From contig NZ_ABTR02000001.1 of NCBI RefSeq assembly GCF_000172975.1, positions 1,898,501 through 1,962,500 of the forward strand: a DNA stretch of 64,000 nt, in the 5' to 3' direction. The stretch comes from Dethiosulfovibrio peptidovorans DSM 11002. Its GTDB lineage: Bacteria > Synergistota > Synergistia > Synergistales > Dethiosulfovibrionaceae. Numbering within the stretch: the stretch's first letter is position 1; each line of letters begins with the position of its first letter. The translations under genes were made by a program, and so were the position numbers. Below, one piece after another: positions 51,172 through 60,110 of this stretch. The notes below the pieces were generated by a model. The model did not search any database. It saw only the letters and a program-made list of their open reading frames with translations, and was not told where the DNA came from.

Positions 51172-53799
51172 CTATCTTTTCTTGAATCCCTTCAGGTAAA
51201 GCTCTCTTATCTCCGATATCAAGGGATATCTGGGGTTGTTGCCGGTGCACTGGTCGTCGAAGGCCAGCTCGCTTAGTTCGTCCACCTTGGCCATGAAATC
51301 CGCTTCGTTGACCCCTGCCTCTTCGATGGTCGAGGGGAGGTTGAGGTCCTTTCGTAGCTTCTCTATGGCGGATATGAGCGCCTCTATCTTGTCGTCGTAG
51401 CTCTTGCCAGGCAGCCCAAGGTAATCGGCCACCTTTGCGTACCTCTCTTTGGCCTCGGGGTACTTGTACTGGGGGAACGCCGCCTGTTTTCTCGGTGCAG
51501 ATGTCATGTTGTACCTGATGACCTCGGTTATGAGTATCCCGTTGGCAACCCCATGAGCCACATGGAAGGCCGAGCCCAGTTTATGGGACATCGAGTGGCA
51601 CAGTCCCAAGAAAGCGTTGGCGAAGGCCATCCCCGCCATCGTCGCAGCGTAGTGCACCTTTTCCCTGGCCTCGGGATTGGCCGCTCCGTCTCTGTAGGAC
51701 GCCGGTAGGTAGGTGAAAAGGAGTTTCAGAGCCTCCATGGCTATGCCGTTGGTGTAGTCGGTGGCGGTGGTGGCCACCAGTGCCTCCAGGGCGTGGGTAA
51801 CGGCGTCTATCCCCGATGCCGCAGCCACTCCTCTAGGCATGGATAGAACCAGGTCCGGGTCCACTATGGCCATGTCCGGAGTGAGCTCGTAGTCCGCTAT
51901 GGGGTATTTAACCCCTTCCTTGTCATCGGTTATGACAGCAAAGGGAGTGACTTCCGAGCCGGTACCGGAAGTCGTGGGGATAGCGACCATTATGGCCTTC
52001 TTCCCCATTTTAGGGAACTTGCAGACCCTTTTTCTTATGTCCATGAAACGCATGGACAGCCTGTCGAAACGGACCTCCGGATGCTCGTAAAGCAGCCACA
52101 TGATCTTGGCCGCGTCTATAGGAGATCCTCCTCCGAGGGCCAATACCACGTCGGGGTTGAAATCCTTCAGCCTCTCCAATCCCTTCTGGATGGTGGAGAT
52201 GTCTGGGTCGGGTTTGACGTCTGCGAAGATCTCGATCTCCATGCCCATGCTCTCCAGATGCTTGGTCACCTTGTCCGAGTAGCCCAGGTCGTACAGCGGG
52301 CGGTCCGTCACGAGAAATGCCTTTTTACGGCCCTCCAGCTCATTCAACGACTCGGAAAGGCATCCGGGTTTGAAATAGACCTGGGAGGGGATGCGAAACC
52401 ACAGCATATTCTCTCTTCTTTCCGCAACGGTCTTCAGGTTGATCAGATGACGGATTCCGACGTTTTCGCTGACACTGTTGCCTCCCCAGGAACCGCATCC
52501 CAGAGTCAAAGAGGGCTCTAGACGGAAGTTATAGACGTCTCCAATTGCTCCCTGGGAACTGGGCATGTTTATTAGGACCCTGCCGGTGGACATCTTCTCG
52601 CTGTAGGCTTTTATCCTGTCTCTGTTGCTGGGCTGGGTGTAGAGAACCGAGGTGTGTCCCATCCCGGCGAATATCACCAGTTTGGAGGCCTTTTCCACTG
52701 CGTCGGAGAAGTCTTGGGCTCTGTAGAGTCCCAGGACTGGAGATAACTTCTCGTAGCTGAGGGGTTCGTCGGAGCCTATTTTTTCTGCCTCTCCTATCAG
52801 GACCTTGGTTGCCTCCGGAACCTTGAAACCCGAGAGCTCGGCTATCCTGTGGGCCGGTTGGCCGACTATGTCTACGTTCAGCTTTCCGTCCTGAATTATA
52901 GTCCTTCTCAGCTTTTCTCTTTGGTCGTCGTTAAGTATTATGGCACCTCTCTCGGTGAACTCTCTGTACACCTTGTCGTATACGGATTCACACACGATCA
53001 CCGATTGCTCCGAGGCACATATAAGTCCGTTGTCGAAGGTCTTGCTCAGGAGTATGGAGTTTACCGCCATCTTTATGTCGGCGGTCTCGTCTATCACAGC
53101 CGGGGTGTTCCCCGAGCCTACCCCTATGGCAGGCCTTCCAGATGAGTAGGCGGCCTTCACCATGCCGGGACCGCCGGTAGCGAGGGTCATGCTTATGGAT
53201 CTATGGGACATGAGGTACTGGGATCCTTCGACGGAAGGTTCCTCTATGCAGGCAACTATGCCTTCCGGAGCTCCTGCCTTGACGGCGGCGTCGTGTATCA
53301 ATTTTGCCGTCATTACGGTACATTTCTTGGCCCTAGGATGGGGGGAAAATACGATCCCGTTTCTGGTTTTCAACGCCAGCAACGCCTTGAATATGGCTGT
53401 AGAAGTCGGATTTGTCGTCGGAATTATTCCGGCCAGTACTCCCAGAGGCTCAGCTACCCTGAAGAAACCGTTGGTCTCGTCCTTTTCGACGATGCCGCAG
53501 GTTTTATGATTACGGTACTTGTTGTATATGAACTCGGAGGCGAAATGGTTCTTTATAACCTTGTCTTCCACTATGCCCATGCCGGTTTCCTCCGAGGCCG
53601 CTTTGGCCAGAGGAATTCGGGCTTGGTTGGCCGCCATGGCCACCTGGAAGAATATCTCGTCGACCTTTTCCTGACAGTATGTGGCGTATTTTTCCTGAGC
53701 CGCTTTGGTCCTGGATACCAGATCGTCGATCTCTCTCGGTATATCTCTGACGGATTTTTCGGTCGTTTTTGCGTCTTCTGGGATTTTTTTGGTGGCCAT
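51172..53799 (-). CDS. adhE: Bifunctional acetaldehyde-CoA/alcohol dehydrogenase AdhE
   Basis: Fermentation enzyme of 875 residues that reduces acetyl-CoA to acetaldehyde and then ethanol, regenerating NAD. The N-terminal aldehyde dehydrogenase domain has AGIIPTTNPTSTAIFKAL, the NAD-binding ALATGGPGMVKAAYSSGRPAIGVG and the catalytic Cys in NGLICASEQSVIV (about residue 250). The C-terminal iron alcohol dehydrogenase domain has LALGGGSPIDAAKIMW and the iron site in LCHSMSHKLGSAFHVAHGVANG. AAGGAGG lies upstream of the ATG. Single-gene unit under a Rex-type operator. Confidence 0.97.
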   Translation of the reverse strand: MATKKIPEDAKTTEKSVRDIPREIDDLVSRTKAAQEKYATYCQEKVDEIFFQVAMAANQARIPLAKAASEETGMGIVEDKVIKNHFASEFIYNKYRNHKTCGIVEKDETNGFFRVAEPLGVLAGIIPTTNPTSTAIFKALLALKTRNGIVFSPHPRAKKCTVMTAKLIHDAAVKAGAPEGIVACIEEPSVEGSQYLMSHRSISMTLATGGPGMVKAAYSSGRPAIGVGSGNTPAVIDETADIKMAVNSILLSKTFDNGLICASEQSVIVCESVYDKVYREFTERGAIILNDDQREKLRRTIIQDGKLNVDIVGQPAHRIAELSGFKVPEATKVLIGEAEKIGSDEPLSYEKLSPVLGLYRAQDFSDAVEKASKLVIFAGMGHTSVLYTQPSNRDRIKAYSEKMSTGRVLINMPSSQGAIGDVYNFRLEPSLTLGCGSWGGNSVSENVGIRHLINLKTVAERRENMLWFRIPSQVYFKPGCLSESLNELEGRKKAFLVTDRPLYDLGYSDKVTKHLESMGMEIEIFADVKPDPDISTIQKGLERLKDFNPDVVLALGGGSPIDAAKIMWLLYEHPEVRFDRLSMRFMDIRKRVCKFPKMGKKAIMVAIPTTSGTGSEVTPFAVITDDKEGVKYPIADYELTPDMAIVDPDLVLSMPRGVAAASGIDAVTHALEALVATTATDYTNGIAMEALKLLFTYLPASYRDGAANPEAREKVHYAATMAGMAFANAFLGLCHSMSHKLGSAFHVAHGVANGILITEVIRYNMTSAPRKQAAFPQYKYPEAKERYAKVADYLGLPGKSYDDKIEALISAIEKLRKDLNLPSTIEEAGVNEADFMAKVDELSELAFDDQCTGNNPRYPLISEIRELYLKGFKKR

Positions 53800-53864
53800 T
53801 TTTGTAGAACCTCCTTGAAAAATAGTATTAGGTAAAACAATAACTATCGTATAGCTTGATAGGT

Positions 53865-53892
53865 ATTGTAATCACATTCACAAATAAGTCAA
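53865..53892 (-). promoter_or_regulatory. adhE promoter
   Basis: Minus strand TTGACT (53892-53887), 16 bases and TACAAT (53870-53865), 66 bases ahead of the ATG. The spacer carries the Rex-type site. Confidence 0.75.
53866..53883. promoter_or_regulatory. Rex-type operator of adhE
   Basis: TTGTAATCACATTCACAA fits the Rex box pattern TTGTRA-N6-TYACAA, with both arms TTGT/ACAA exact. Rex represses fermentation genes until NADH rises, and adhE is a known target in many anaerobes. The site covers the -10 box and spacer, where repression would work. No rex gene is in this window. Confidence 0.7.
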
Positions 53893-53980
53893 GGGAGATC
53901 CTTAGGGGTCAGAAGAGACAGATTTGACCGATAAAACGAGGTCGATTTTTGCTGCTGTAGAATTGAATACAGAGAAAAGT

Positions 53981-54008
53981 TTGCCTTCGATTCTTTTAAG
54001 TGTATAAT
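53981..54008 (+). promoter_or_regulatory. Promoter of the small orphan gene
   Basis: TTGCCT (53981-53986), 16 bases and TATAAT (54003-54008), 50 bases before the TTG start at 54059. The region 53893-53980 shows no other gene. Confidence 0.7.
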
Positions 54009-54058
54009 CGAAATAGATACGTAACCGAACCATATCATTTTTCAGTGAGGTGAATCGA

Positions 54059-54235
54059 TTGAGCGTAGCTGAGACAAAGGCGCAAGCACGTTCGGCGGAA
54101 AACTCACGGTATGAGGCCTTCCGGGGTAAGAGGTTTCTGAAACGTAAGGTTCTGGTTCGAGAAAGACTTAAGTTATTCGGTTTCGAGGTCAACACCGAGG
54201 TAGGGCAGGAAGAAAGCGACGTCGATAAGCGGTAA
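54059..54235 (+). CDS. Small basic protein of unknown function
   Basis: A short gene of 58 residues that I do not recognise. The protein is rich in charged residues: a basic centre (RYEAFRGKRFLKRKVLVRERLKLFGFEV) flanked by an alanine/glutamine-rich start (SVAETKAQARSAENS) and an acidic end (GQEESDVDKR). It has no signal peptide or membrane segment and no cysteines. GAGGTG lies 6 bases before the TTG. A clear promoter and a 22-bp terminator bracket it, so it is a dedicated transcription unit and very probably expressed. It could bind nucleic acid, but that is a guess from charge. Confidence 0.6.
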   Translation: MSVAETKAQARSAENSRYEAFRGKRFLKRKVLVRERLKLFGFEVNTEVGQEESDVDKR

Positions 54236-54237
54236 TT

Positions 54238-54287
54238 CGAGGATTGAAAAAGGGGCCGGTTAAAGCCGGCCCCTTTTTCAATCCTCG
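54238..54287. terminator. Long terminator of the small gene
   Basis: A perfect 22-bp stem (54238-54259 with 54266-54287) has a 6-base loop and GGGGCCGG core; it ends with five Ts inside the stem. Very stable. Confidence 0.85.
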
Positions 54288-54360
54288 TGGTATACTCGCA
54301 TTTTTATCGGTTTTATCATGGATAGGGTTGTAAATAAATTTGATGAGAGAGGTTTTTTCG

Positions 54361-56448
54361 ATGTCACATGAAGACAACTCCTTTTCGTATCGATCCATGG
54401 AACGCCTTTTTCGCCCCAATAGTATTCTGATAGTCGAGGATTCTCTAGGCGGCGGCGTAATATCAAGGTTGAGAGCACTTCTTCACGAGTGGGGTTTCTC
54501 CGGCGAGGTCGTAGCCATCTCGGAAGAGAACGCGACGTCGATTGAGGATCTGCCATTTGTCCCCGACCTGGCTATGATTCTTTCCTCTTCGGATTTCTCT
54601 TTGAAGGCCTTGGATATCTGTTCTCGCGTAGGAGTTCCCTATATGGTGCTATTCTCCCGGCTGGAAGGTTCCGGCCGGGATCATAAACCTATCCTGAAGA
54701 GGGTCCTCTCCAGAGGCACCAGATTTATCGGCCCCGAGTCTCAGGGGTTCGTCAATTTCGTTGATTCCATACCGATCAGTTGTTCCAGCGCTCTGGATCT
54801 CAGTCAGGGAGAGGAGGGACATGTGGCCTTAATCTCTCAAAGCGGAGCGTTGGGTTTTTCCGCTTTGGCCATGGGGATAGACTCAGGGGTTCGTTTCCGT
54901 TACGTGGTGACCACCGGGGTATCCATGGATCTGGACATGATAGATATCGGACGTTGGATAGTGGAGGACCGCGAGGTAAGGTTGATTATATTTTATATCG
55001 AGGGTATGTCTGATGGGCGGGCTTTTCTTTGTCTGGCTCAGGAAGCCAGGGCAAGGGGAATATCTGTCGCGGTAATGAGAGGCGGAACGTCGAAATGCGT
55101 CAGGGATAGGGTCTTGGACAGATATGGCTTAGGTTCCTCTACCGACGACGGTATATGGAGAGCTGTGGCGAAGCAATTTGGATTGGTGCTGTTGGACGAT
55201 CTTGAAGAGCTGATAGATATGTCAAGAATTATAGGGGAAAGCGAAAGAGCCTCGGGCAGCAACGTGGCGATTCTGTCCCTTTCCGGTGGTATCGGGGTTA
55301 TTCAGGCTGATAAGTGTGTTTCCCTAGGGCTGAACGTGGTGGGATTATCCGATAGGACCAAAGAGGAGCTGTCGGACGTGCTACCCTTAGGAAGCATATC
55401 CCAAAACCCTGTAGTCGTCCCTCATTCAATTGAAAATCCATTTTCCGTTTTGTCCAATGCGCTCTGTATTCTTCAAAGTGCGGATGAGGTCGATGCAGTT
55501 ATAGTGGATGTTCCGATCATGTCCGCCGGAGGGGCCGAATTGGTGGCTGATGCCTTGATAGGTACGGTTCGCCCTGATTCGAAGCCCATACTGTGTTGTT
55601 GGTTGATAGACGATGCTCACGGTAACCACGCTTTGGAGAGGCTTCGTAGGAGCGGGATACCACTTTTCGATAGTCCTAGAAGATGCGCGGATGCTCTAGT
55701 ATCCCTTTTGGGTATGATACAGACTCCGGTTCCTTCAGAGTTGGAATGTTCTCCCTCCGGTGCCTCCGTGCTGGATCTGTATCCGAAGGATCTCAACGAA
55801 CACGATGCCACCGATTTTATCGGTCGCTACGGCCTCTCCCTGGTCAGACAGCGTTTCTGCCGTTCTTTGGACGAGACCCTGACGGCCGGTAACGAGATCG
55901 GCTATCCTGTGGTCCTCAAGGTAGTGTCCACCGACGTGTTCAGCAAGAAGGCCGCCAGAGGCATAGCCCTGAGTCTCAGGACGGAGGAGGAATTGCAGAA
56001 CGCCTATGGCCGTATACTGGAGAGGACAGGACGCTCCTGTCCGGGGGCGGTCATAGACGGGGTGTTGGTGCAGGAGATGGTGGAGGAGGGCATCGAATGT
56101 ATGATAGGGATGAAGAGGGATCCTGTCTTCGGACCAGTCGTCGCCGTAGGTTTGGGAGGGGTTCTCTACGACGTAACTAAGGACCTGGCCCTCAGACTAG
56201 CACCTCTGGATTTTTCCTCGGCTCTGGAGATGGTCGAAAGCCTCAGAGGGTATCCTCTTTTTTCCGGGTTAAAAGGGACGGAAACGCTGGATTTTAAGGC
56301 CCTTGCCGGTGAGGTGGTAAAGGTCTCTAGGCTATCCTGTGCCGAGCCGGACCTTCAGCTCCTGGATATAGATTCGGCCTTTGTGACCTCTGAAGGCGTT
56401 AAAATAGCCGACGTCTACGCCTTCAGGGCTAGAAAGGATGATGTATGA
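54361..56448 (+). CDS. Degenerate ADP-forming acyl-CoA synthetase-like protein
   Basis: Protein of 695 residues with the architecture of single-chain NDP-forming acyl-CoA synthetases: CoA-binding domain (20-140), two succinyl-CoA-ligase-like domains (155-450) and a C-terminal ATP-grasp domain (485-690). Key sites are altered. The SHTG motif with the phosphorylated His reads YGLGSS (about 260). The second His of the relay, in an HKSD-like motif, is replaced (DVFSKKAARG). The nucleotide-fold glycines at the start are poor (LIVEDSLGGG). FGPVVAVGLGGV is kept. It may lack synthetase activity. ATG 54361 has AGAGAGG upstream; plsY overlaps its end. Confidence 0.82.
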   Translation: MSHEDNSFSYRSMERLFRPNSILIVEDSLGGGVISRLRALLHEWGFSGEVVAISEENATSIEDLPFVPDLAMILSSSDFSLKALDICSRVGVPYMVLFSRLEGSGRDHKPILKRVLSRGTRFIGPESQGFVNFVDSIPISCSSALDLSQGEEGHVALISQSGALGFSALAMGIDSGVRFRYVVTTGVSMDLDMIDIGRWIVEDREVRLIIFYIEGMSDGRAFLCLAQEARARGISVAVMRGGTSKCVRDRVLDRYGLGSSTDDGIWRAVAKQFGLVLLDDLEELIDMSRIIGESERASGSNVAILSLSGGIGVIQADKCVSLGLNVVGLSDRTKEELSDVLPLGSISQNPVVVPHSIENPFSVLSNALCILQSADEVDAVIVDVPIMSAGGAELVADALIGTVRPDSKPILCCWLIDDAHGNHALERLRRSGIPLFDSPRRCADALVSLLGMIQTPVPSELECSPSGASVLDLYPKDLNEHDATDFIGRYGLSLVRQRFCRSLDETLTAGNEIGYPVVLKVVSTDVFSKKAARGIALSLRTEEELQNAYGRILERTGRSCPGAVIDGVLVQEMVEEGIECMIGMKRDPVFGPVVAVGLGGVLYDVTKDLALRLAPLDFSSALEMVESLRGYPLFSGLKGTETLDFKALAGEVVKVSRLSCAEPDLQLLDIDSAFVTSEGVKIADVYAFRARKDDV

Positions 56449-57059
56449 TGTGGAGTTTCTTTGTCTCTTTCGCTTGGCTGGTATTGGGATACCTGGCAGG
56501 GTCTTTCCCTACCGCTTATCTGATTGCCCTACGCTTGAGGGGCATAGACATAAGGACCTACGGTTCCGGTAACGTTGGGGCGACCAACCTGGGAAGGCTC
56601 ATGGGTAAGAAATGGGCTTTTTTAGTGGCTATAGTGGACATGCTAAAAGGGGGAGTCGCGGTGCTTATGATCCGGCTTTTCGGGGCATCCGATGTCACAG
56701 TGGCTATGGCTGCTTTCGCCGCCGTCATGGGCCATAACTACCCTATATGGCTGGATTTTAAGGGTGGTAAGGGGGTCTCTACCACCTACGGTACCCTTTT
56801 CTTCGTAGCCCCTCCTGGGTCGATGATAGCCGTTCCTCTCGGTGGACTCGTCTGGCTGATTATATTGAAGATTGGAGGGTATGTCTCTCTTGCATCGATC
56901 CTTTCGTTATTCGGTTTAGCGTTTATCCTTCCTCTTTGTGGAGTTCCTGCTCCTTTCGCCTTGTCTGCCTTTGGATTGGCTGTTTTATCTACGTGGAGAC
57001 ATAGAGCCAACGTTAAAAGGCTTCTCTCCGGTCGAGAGTCAAGGGCCCGATCTAAATAA
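56445..57059 (+). CDS. plsY: Glycerol-3-phosphate acyltransferase PlsY
   Basis: Integral membrane acyltransferase of 204 residues that uses acyl-phosphate to make lysophosphatidic acid, the first step of phospholipid synthesis. Three conserved motifs are visible: GYLAGSFPTAYLIALRL with GSGNVGATNLGR, MGHNYPIWLDFKGGKGVSTTYG, and WRHRANVKRL near the end. Five or so hydrophobic segments are present. The ATG overlaps the previous stop by 4 bases, tying it to the acyl-CoA-synthetase-like gene. Confidence 0.96.
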   Translation: MMWSFFVSFAWLVLGYLAGSFPTAYLIALRLRGIDIRTYGSGNVGATNLGRLMGKKWAFLVAIVDMLKGGVAVLMIRLFGASDVTVAMAAFAAVMGHNYPIWLDFKGGKGVSTTYGTLFFVAPPGSMIAVPLGGLVWLIILKIGGYVSLASILSLFGLAFILPLCGVPAPFALSAFGLAVLSTWRHRANVKRLLSGRESRARSK

Positions 57060-57079
57060 GATCAGCGAAGCTCTGACCT

Positions 57080-57096
57080 ATTGACTATTTTTGACC
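57080..57096 (+). promoter_or_regulatory. CtsR box
   Basis: ATTGACTATTTTTGACC matches the CtsR heptad repeat TTTGACYNTNTTTGACY at all but the first base. It overlaps the -35 box of the ctsR-clpC promoter, so CtsR should repress its own operon. Confidence 0.85.
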
Positions 57097-57109
57097 AATA
57101 GGATAGAAT
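57081..57109 (+). promoter_or_regulatory. ctsR-clpC promoter
   Basis: TTGACT (57081-57086), 17 bases and TAGAAT (57104-57109), 35 bases before the GTG of ctsR. Confidence 0.85.
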
Positions 57110-57144
57110 GTCGACATTATCGTATATGGATAGGGGGAGTTGTG

Positions 57145-57624
57145 GTGCGGAGCCTCACCGAGGTCATAGAGAGTCACATAATAGAGCTTCTCGAGGGAAA
57201 CGACGAGGACGTCGTATCCCTTCGTAGAAAGGAGCTTGCTGAGAGGTTCGGGTGCGTCCCCAGTCAGATAAACTACGTTTTGAGGAGCAGGTTCACCCCC
57301 GAGCGGGGATATCTCGTAGAAAGCCAGAGGGGCGGTCACGGCTACATAAGGATTCTACGGATATGCTACGAGACCCCGGATGCCAGACTCCGTCATCTGG
57401 ACGACCTGGTAGGAGACAGCATTACCGAACAGGAAGCTAAGAGGTTGTTGGCTTCCCTTCAGTCCAGAGGTCTTCTCGAACTGAGGGAGAGGCTTTTGAT
57501 AGAGGTTGCATTGCGTCATGTGGACGATATGGGAGAATCGGTCTTCGATGTGTCTCCCTATAAGAGAAACGTTCTCCAGGCCGAGCTTCTCAAGAGAATG
57601 CTTCGCAGTCTGGTTCTTTCGTGA
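57145..57624 (+). CDS. ctsR: Stress-response repressor CtsR
   Basis: Repressor of the class III heat shock regulon, 159 residues, near the usual length. The N-terminal winged-helix DNA-binding domain is clear (SLTEVIESHIIELLEGNDEDVVSLRRKELAERFGCVPSQINYVLRSRFTPERGYLVESQRGGHGYIRI), including the RGGGG-like wing here written RGGHG. The C-terminal dimerisation domain follows. The GTG at 57145 has GGGGGAG 5 bases upstream. It precedes clpC directly; the adaptor-kinase genes mcsA and mcsB found between them in Bacillus are absent here. Confidence 0.95.
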   Translation: MRSLTEVIESHIIELLEGNDEDVVSLRRKELAERFGCVPSQINYVLRSRFTPERGYLVESQRGGHGYIRILRICYETPDARLRHLDDLVGDSITEQEAKRLLASLQSRGLLELRERLLIEVALRHVDDMGESVFDVSPYKRNVLQAELLKRMLRSLVLS

Positions 57625-57635
57625 TGGAGGGTAGT

Positions 57636-60110
57636 ATGTGGCAGTTCTTTACAGAGAGAAGCAAGAAAGTCATACAGCTGGCTCATAGAGAGGCCCTCCG
57701 ATTGGGCCACGATATGATCGGAACGGAACATATACTTATGGGGTTGGCTCTGGAAAACGGCGGGGTTGCCGCGCAGATTCTATCCTCTTTAGGGTTGCCT
57801 TCGGACGAGTTGCTAGTGGCGGTCGAGGCTAGCGTATCGCTTGGAGAACCCATAAAGAAGCCGATGGATCTCCCGTTGAGTCCCAGGGCCAAGAGGGTTC
57901 TGGACCTCTCCATAAGGGAAGCCAGGAACATGGGGGTCAACTACGTCGGCACCGAGCATATTTTGCTCGGTCTTTTTTCAGAGGGGGAGGGCATGGCGGT
58001 ACAGGTCCTTAGAAATATGGGACTGGAACCGGCGGAGGGCAAGAAACAGGTTCTTCGTTTTCTCTCAGGAGGAGAGGGCGATGGCAAATCCTCGAACAAA
58101 CAGGAAAGAAAGGATCGGAATAGAACGCCGATCCTGGATCAGTTGGGGATAGATCTCACCGAAATGGCGGAGAAAAACGAACTGGATCCCGTAATAGGAA
58201 GGAGCAAGGAAATCCGTAGGGTCATACAGGTCCTTTCTAGAAGAACCAAGAACAACCCCGTGTTGATCGGAGATCCCGGGGTAGGCAAGACCGCTATAGT
58301 GGAGGGTTTGGCCCAGAAGGTCTTATCGGGAGATATTCCGGAGAGCCTTAAGGAAAAGAGAGTCTTTCAGTTGAATATGGGCAATCTCGTAGCTGGGACC
58401 AAATACAGAGGCGAGTTTGAGGAGAGAATGAGAAAGTTGGTCGTTGAGCTGAAGGAGTGTCGGGACGTCATCCTCTTCATCGACGAGATCCACACTATAG
58501 TCGGGGCGGGAGGAGCTGAGGGCGCCATCGATGCGGCTAATATTCTGAAGCCCAGCCTCGCTAGAGGGGAATTTCAGGTCGTAGGAGCGACTACTCTGGA
58601 GGAGTATCGTCGTCACATAGAGAAGGATGCGGCACTGGAGAGGCGTTTTCAACCCGTTAAGGTGTATGAGCCCAATCTGGAAGATGCCTTTCTGATAGTG
58701 AAGGGGCTGAGGGATAGATACGAGTCTCATCACAGAGTGACCATAACCGATCAAGCCCTGGACGCGGCGGTAAAGCTGTCCTCGAGGTATATAACCGATC
58801 GATTTCTCCCGGACAAGGGGATTGATCTCATAGACGAGGCTGCGGCTCGTGCTAGATTGGATACGATGGAGCTTCCGGAGTCCCTGAAGAAAATGGACAA
58901 GGAACTTGAACGAATCAGGAAAGAAAAAGAATCGGCGGTGAATTCTCAGGCTTTTGAGAAAGCCGCCAAGCTTAGAGACGATGAAAATCGACTTTCCGAC
59001 GACCTGGAGAGGAGACGTCGTGAATGGGTCTCTCGACAGACCAAGGAAGTTCCGGTGCTTACCGATGAGAGCGTGGCTCAGGTCGTATCCGAGTGGACCG
59101 GTGTCCCTGTGAGCCAGCTTACGGAAGAGGAGTCCAAAAGGCTCTCCCGTATGGAGGATGAGATCCATCGCCGTCTTGTCGGGCAGGAATCAGCGGTCTC
59201 GGCAGTATCCAAGGCTATCAGGAGAGCTCGTAGCGGACTTAAAGATCCCAAGCGCCCCATAGGCAGTTTTCTCTTCCTGGGGCCTACAGGGGTAGGCAAG
59301 ACCGAGATGGCCCGTTCTTTGGCCGATTTCCTCTTTGGTTCGGAGGATGCTCTAGTGACCTTGGATATGAGCGAGTTTATGGAGCGTCACGAGGTCTCTA
59401 AGCTTATAGGAGCGCCTCCTGGATATGTCGGGCACGAGAGCGGTGGCAAGCTTACCGAGACGATAAGGAGAAGGCCCTACTCGGTTATACTCTTCGACGA
59501 GATAGAAAAGGCCAATCCGGACGTTTTCAACGTGCTTCTTCAGATTCTAGAGGAAGGTCGTCTTACCGACGGTCAGGGTCGGAAGGTGGATTTCCGAAAC
59601 ACAGTGGTCATTATGACCAGTAATATAGGGGCTAGAAATATCGTCAAGCGCCAGGGGTTCGGTTTTGCCACCGATAATCACGAAGGTTTTTCGGACTGGT
59701 CCAGCGTCTCCAAGAATATAGACGAAGAGGTTAGACGGGCATTTAGGCCGGAGTTCTTGAACAGAATAGACGAACAGGTAGTCTTCAGTCCCCTCAGCAA
59801 AGAGCAGATGCTTGGCATTCTGGACGTAATGTTGAAGGAAGTCAGGGAAAGGCTCTCTGAAAAGGGTATTCGACTTACCGTCTCGACCAAGGCGAAAGAG
59901 CTGATCCTGGAAAAGGGGTATCAGCCTCAGTATGGAGCTCGTCCTCTTAGAAGAACCATACAGAGGCTGCTTGAAGACCCTCTTGCGGATATGATATTGG
60001 ATGGGAGCCTGATCGATGGATACACCTCCAGGGTTGGAGTCTCCCGTGGGGAGCTGTCGTTGCGTTGCGTTCCTCCCAAAAAAGGAGATCAGCGAAAGGT
60101 CACAGCGTAG
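57636..60110 (+). CDS. clpC: ClpC AAA+ unfoldase
   Basis: ATPase of 824 residues that unfolds proteins for ClpP or refolds them. It has the N-terminal repeat domain (FTERSKKVIQLAHREALRLGHDMIGTEHILMGL and a second copy), the first AAA module with Walker A GDPGVGKTAIVEG, a UVR-type middle coiled coil (EKAAKLRDDENRL), and the second AAA module with GPTGVGKTEMARS. The C-terminal D2 domain ends with RPLRRTIQRLLEDPLADMIL. ATG 57636 has GGAGG 5 bases upstream. The end overlaps the opposing gene by 22 bases. Confidence 0.97.
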   Translation: MWQFFTERSKKVIQLAHREALRLGHDMIGTEHILMGLALENGGVAAQILSSLGLPSDELLVAVEASVSLGEPIKKPMDLPLSPRAKRVLDLSIREARNMGVNYVGTEHILLGLFSEGEGMAVQVLRNMGLEPAEGKKQVLRFLSGGEGDGKSSNKQERKDRNRTPILDQLGIDLTEMAEKNELDPVIGRSKEIRRVIQVLSRRTKNNPVLIGDPGVGKTAIVEGLAQKVLSGDIPESLKEKRVFQLNMGNLVAGTKYRGEFEERMRKLVVELKECRDVILFIDEIHTIVGAGGAEGAIDAANILKPSLARGEFQVVGATTLEEYRRHIEKDAALERRFQPVKVYEPNLEDAFLIVKGLRDRYESHHRVTITDQALDAAVKLSSRYITDRFLPDKGIDLIDEAAARARLDTMELPESLKKMDKELERIRKEKESAVNSQAFEKAAKLRDDENRLSDDLERRRREWVSRQTKEVPVLTDESVAQVVSEWTGVPVSQLTEEESKRLSRMEDEIHRRLVGQESAVSAVSKAIRRARSGLKDPKRPIGSFLFLGPTGVGKTEMARSLADFLFGSEDALVTLDMSEFMERHEVSKLIGAPPGYVGHESGGKLTETIRRRPYSVILFDEIEKANPDVFNVLLQILEEGRLTDGQGRKVDFRNTVVIMTSNIGARNIVKRQGFGFATDNHEGFSDWSSVSKNIDEEVRRAFRPEFLNRIDEQVVFSPLSKEQMLGILDVMLKEVRERLSEKGIRLTVSTKAKELILEKGYQPQYGARPLRRTIQRLLEDPLADMILDGSLIDGYTSRVGVSRGELSLRCVPPKKGDQRKVTA

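Noticed and set aside
53902..54195. Minus-strand 97-codon open frame opposite the small gene
   Set aside because: No ribosome-binding site, covers the plus-strand promoter and looks like the antisense of the better supported 58-residue gene.
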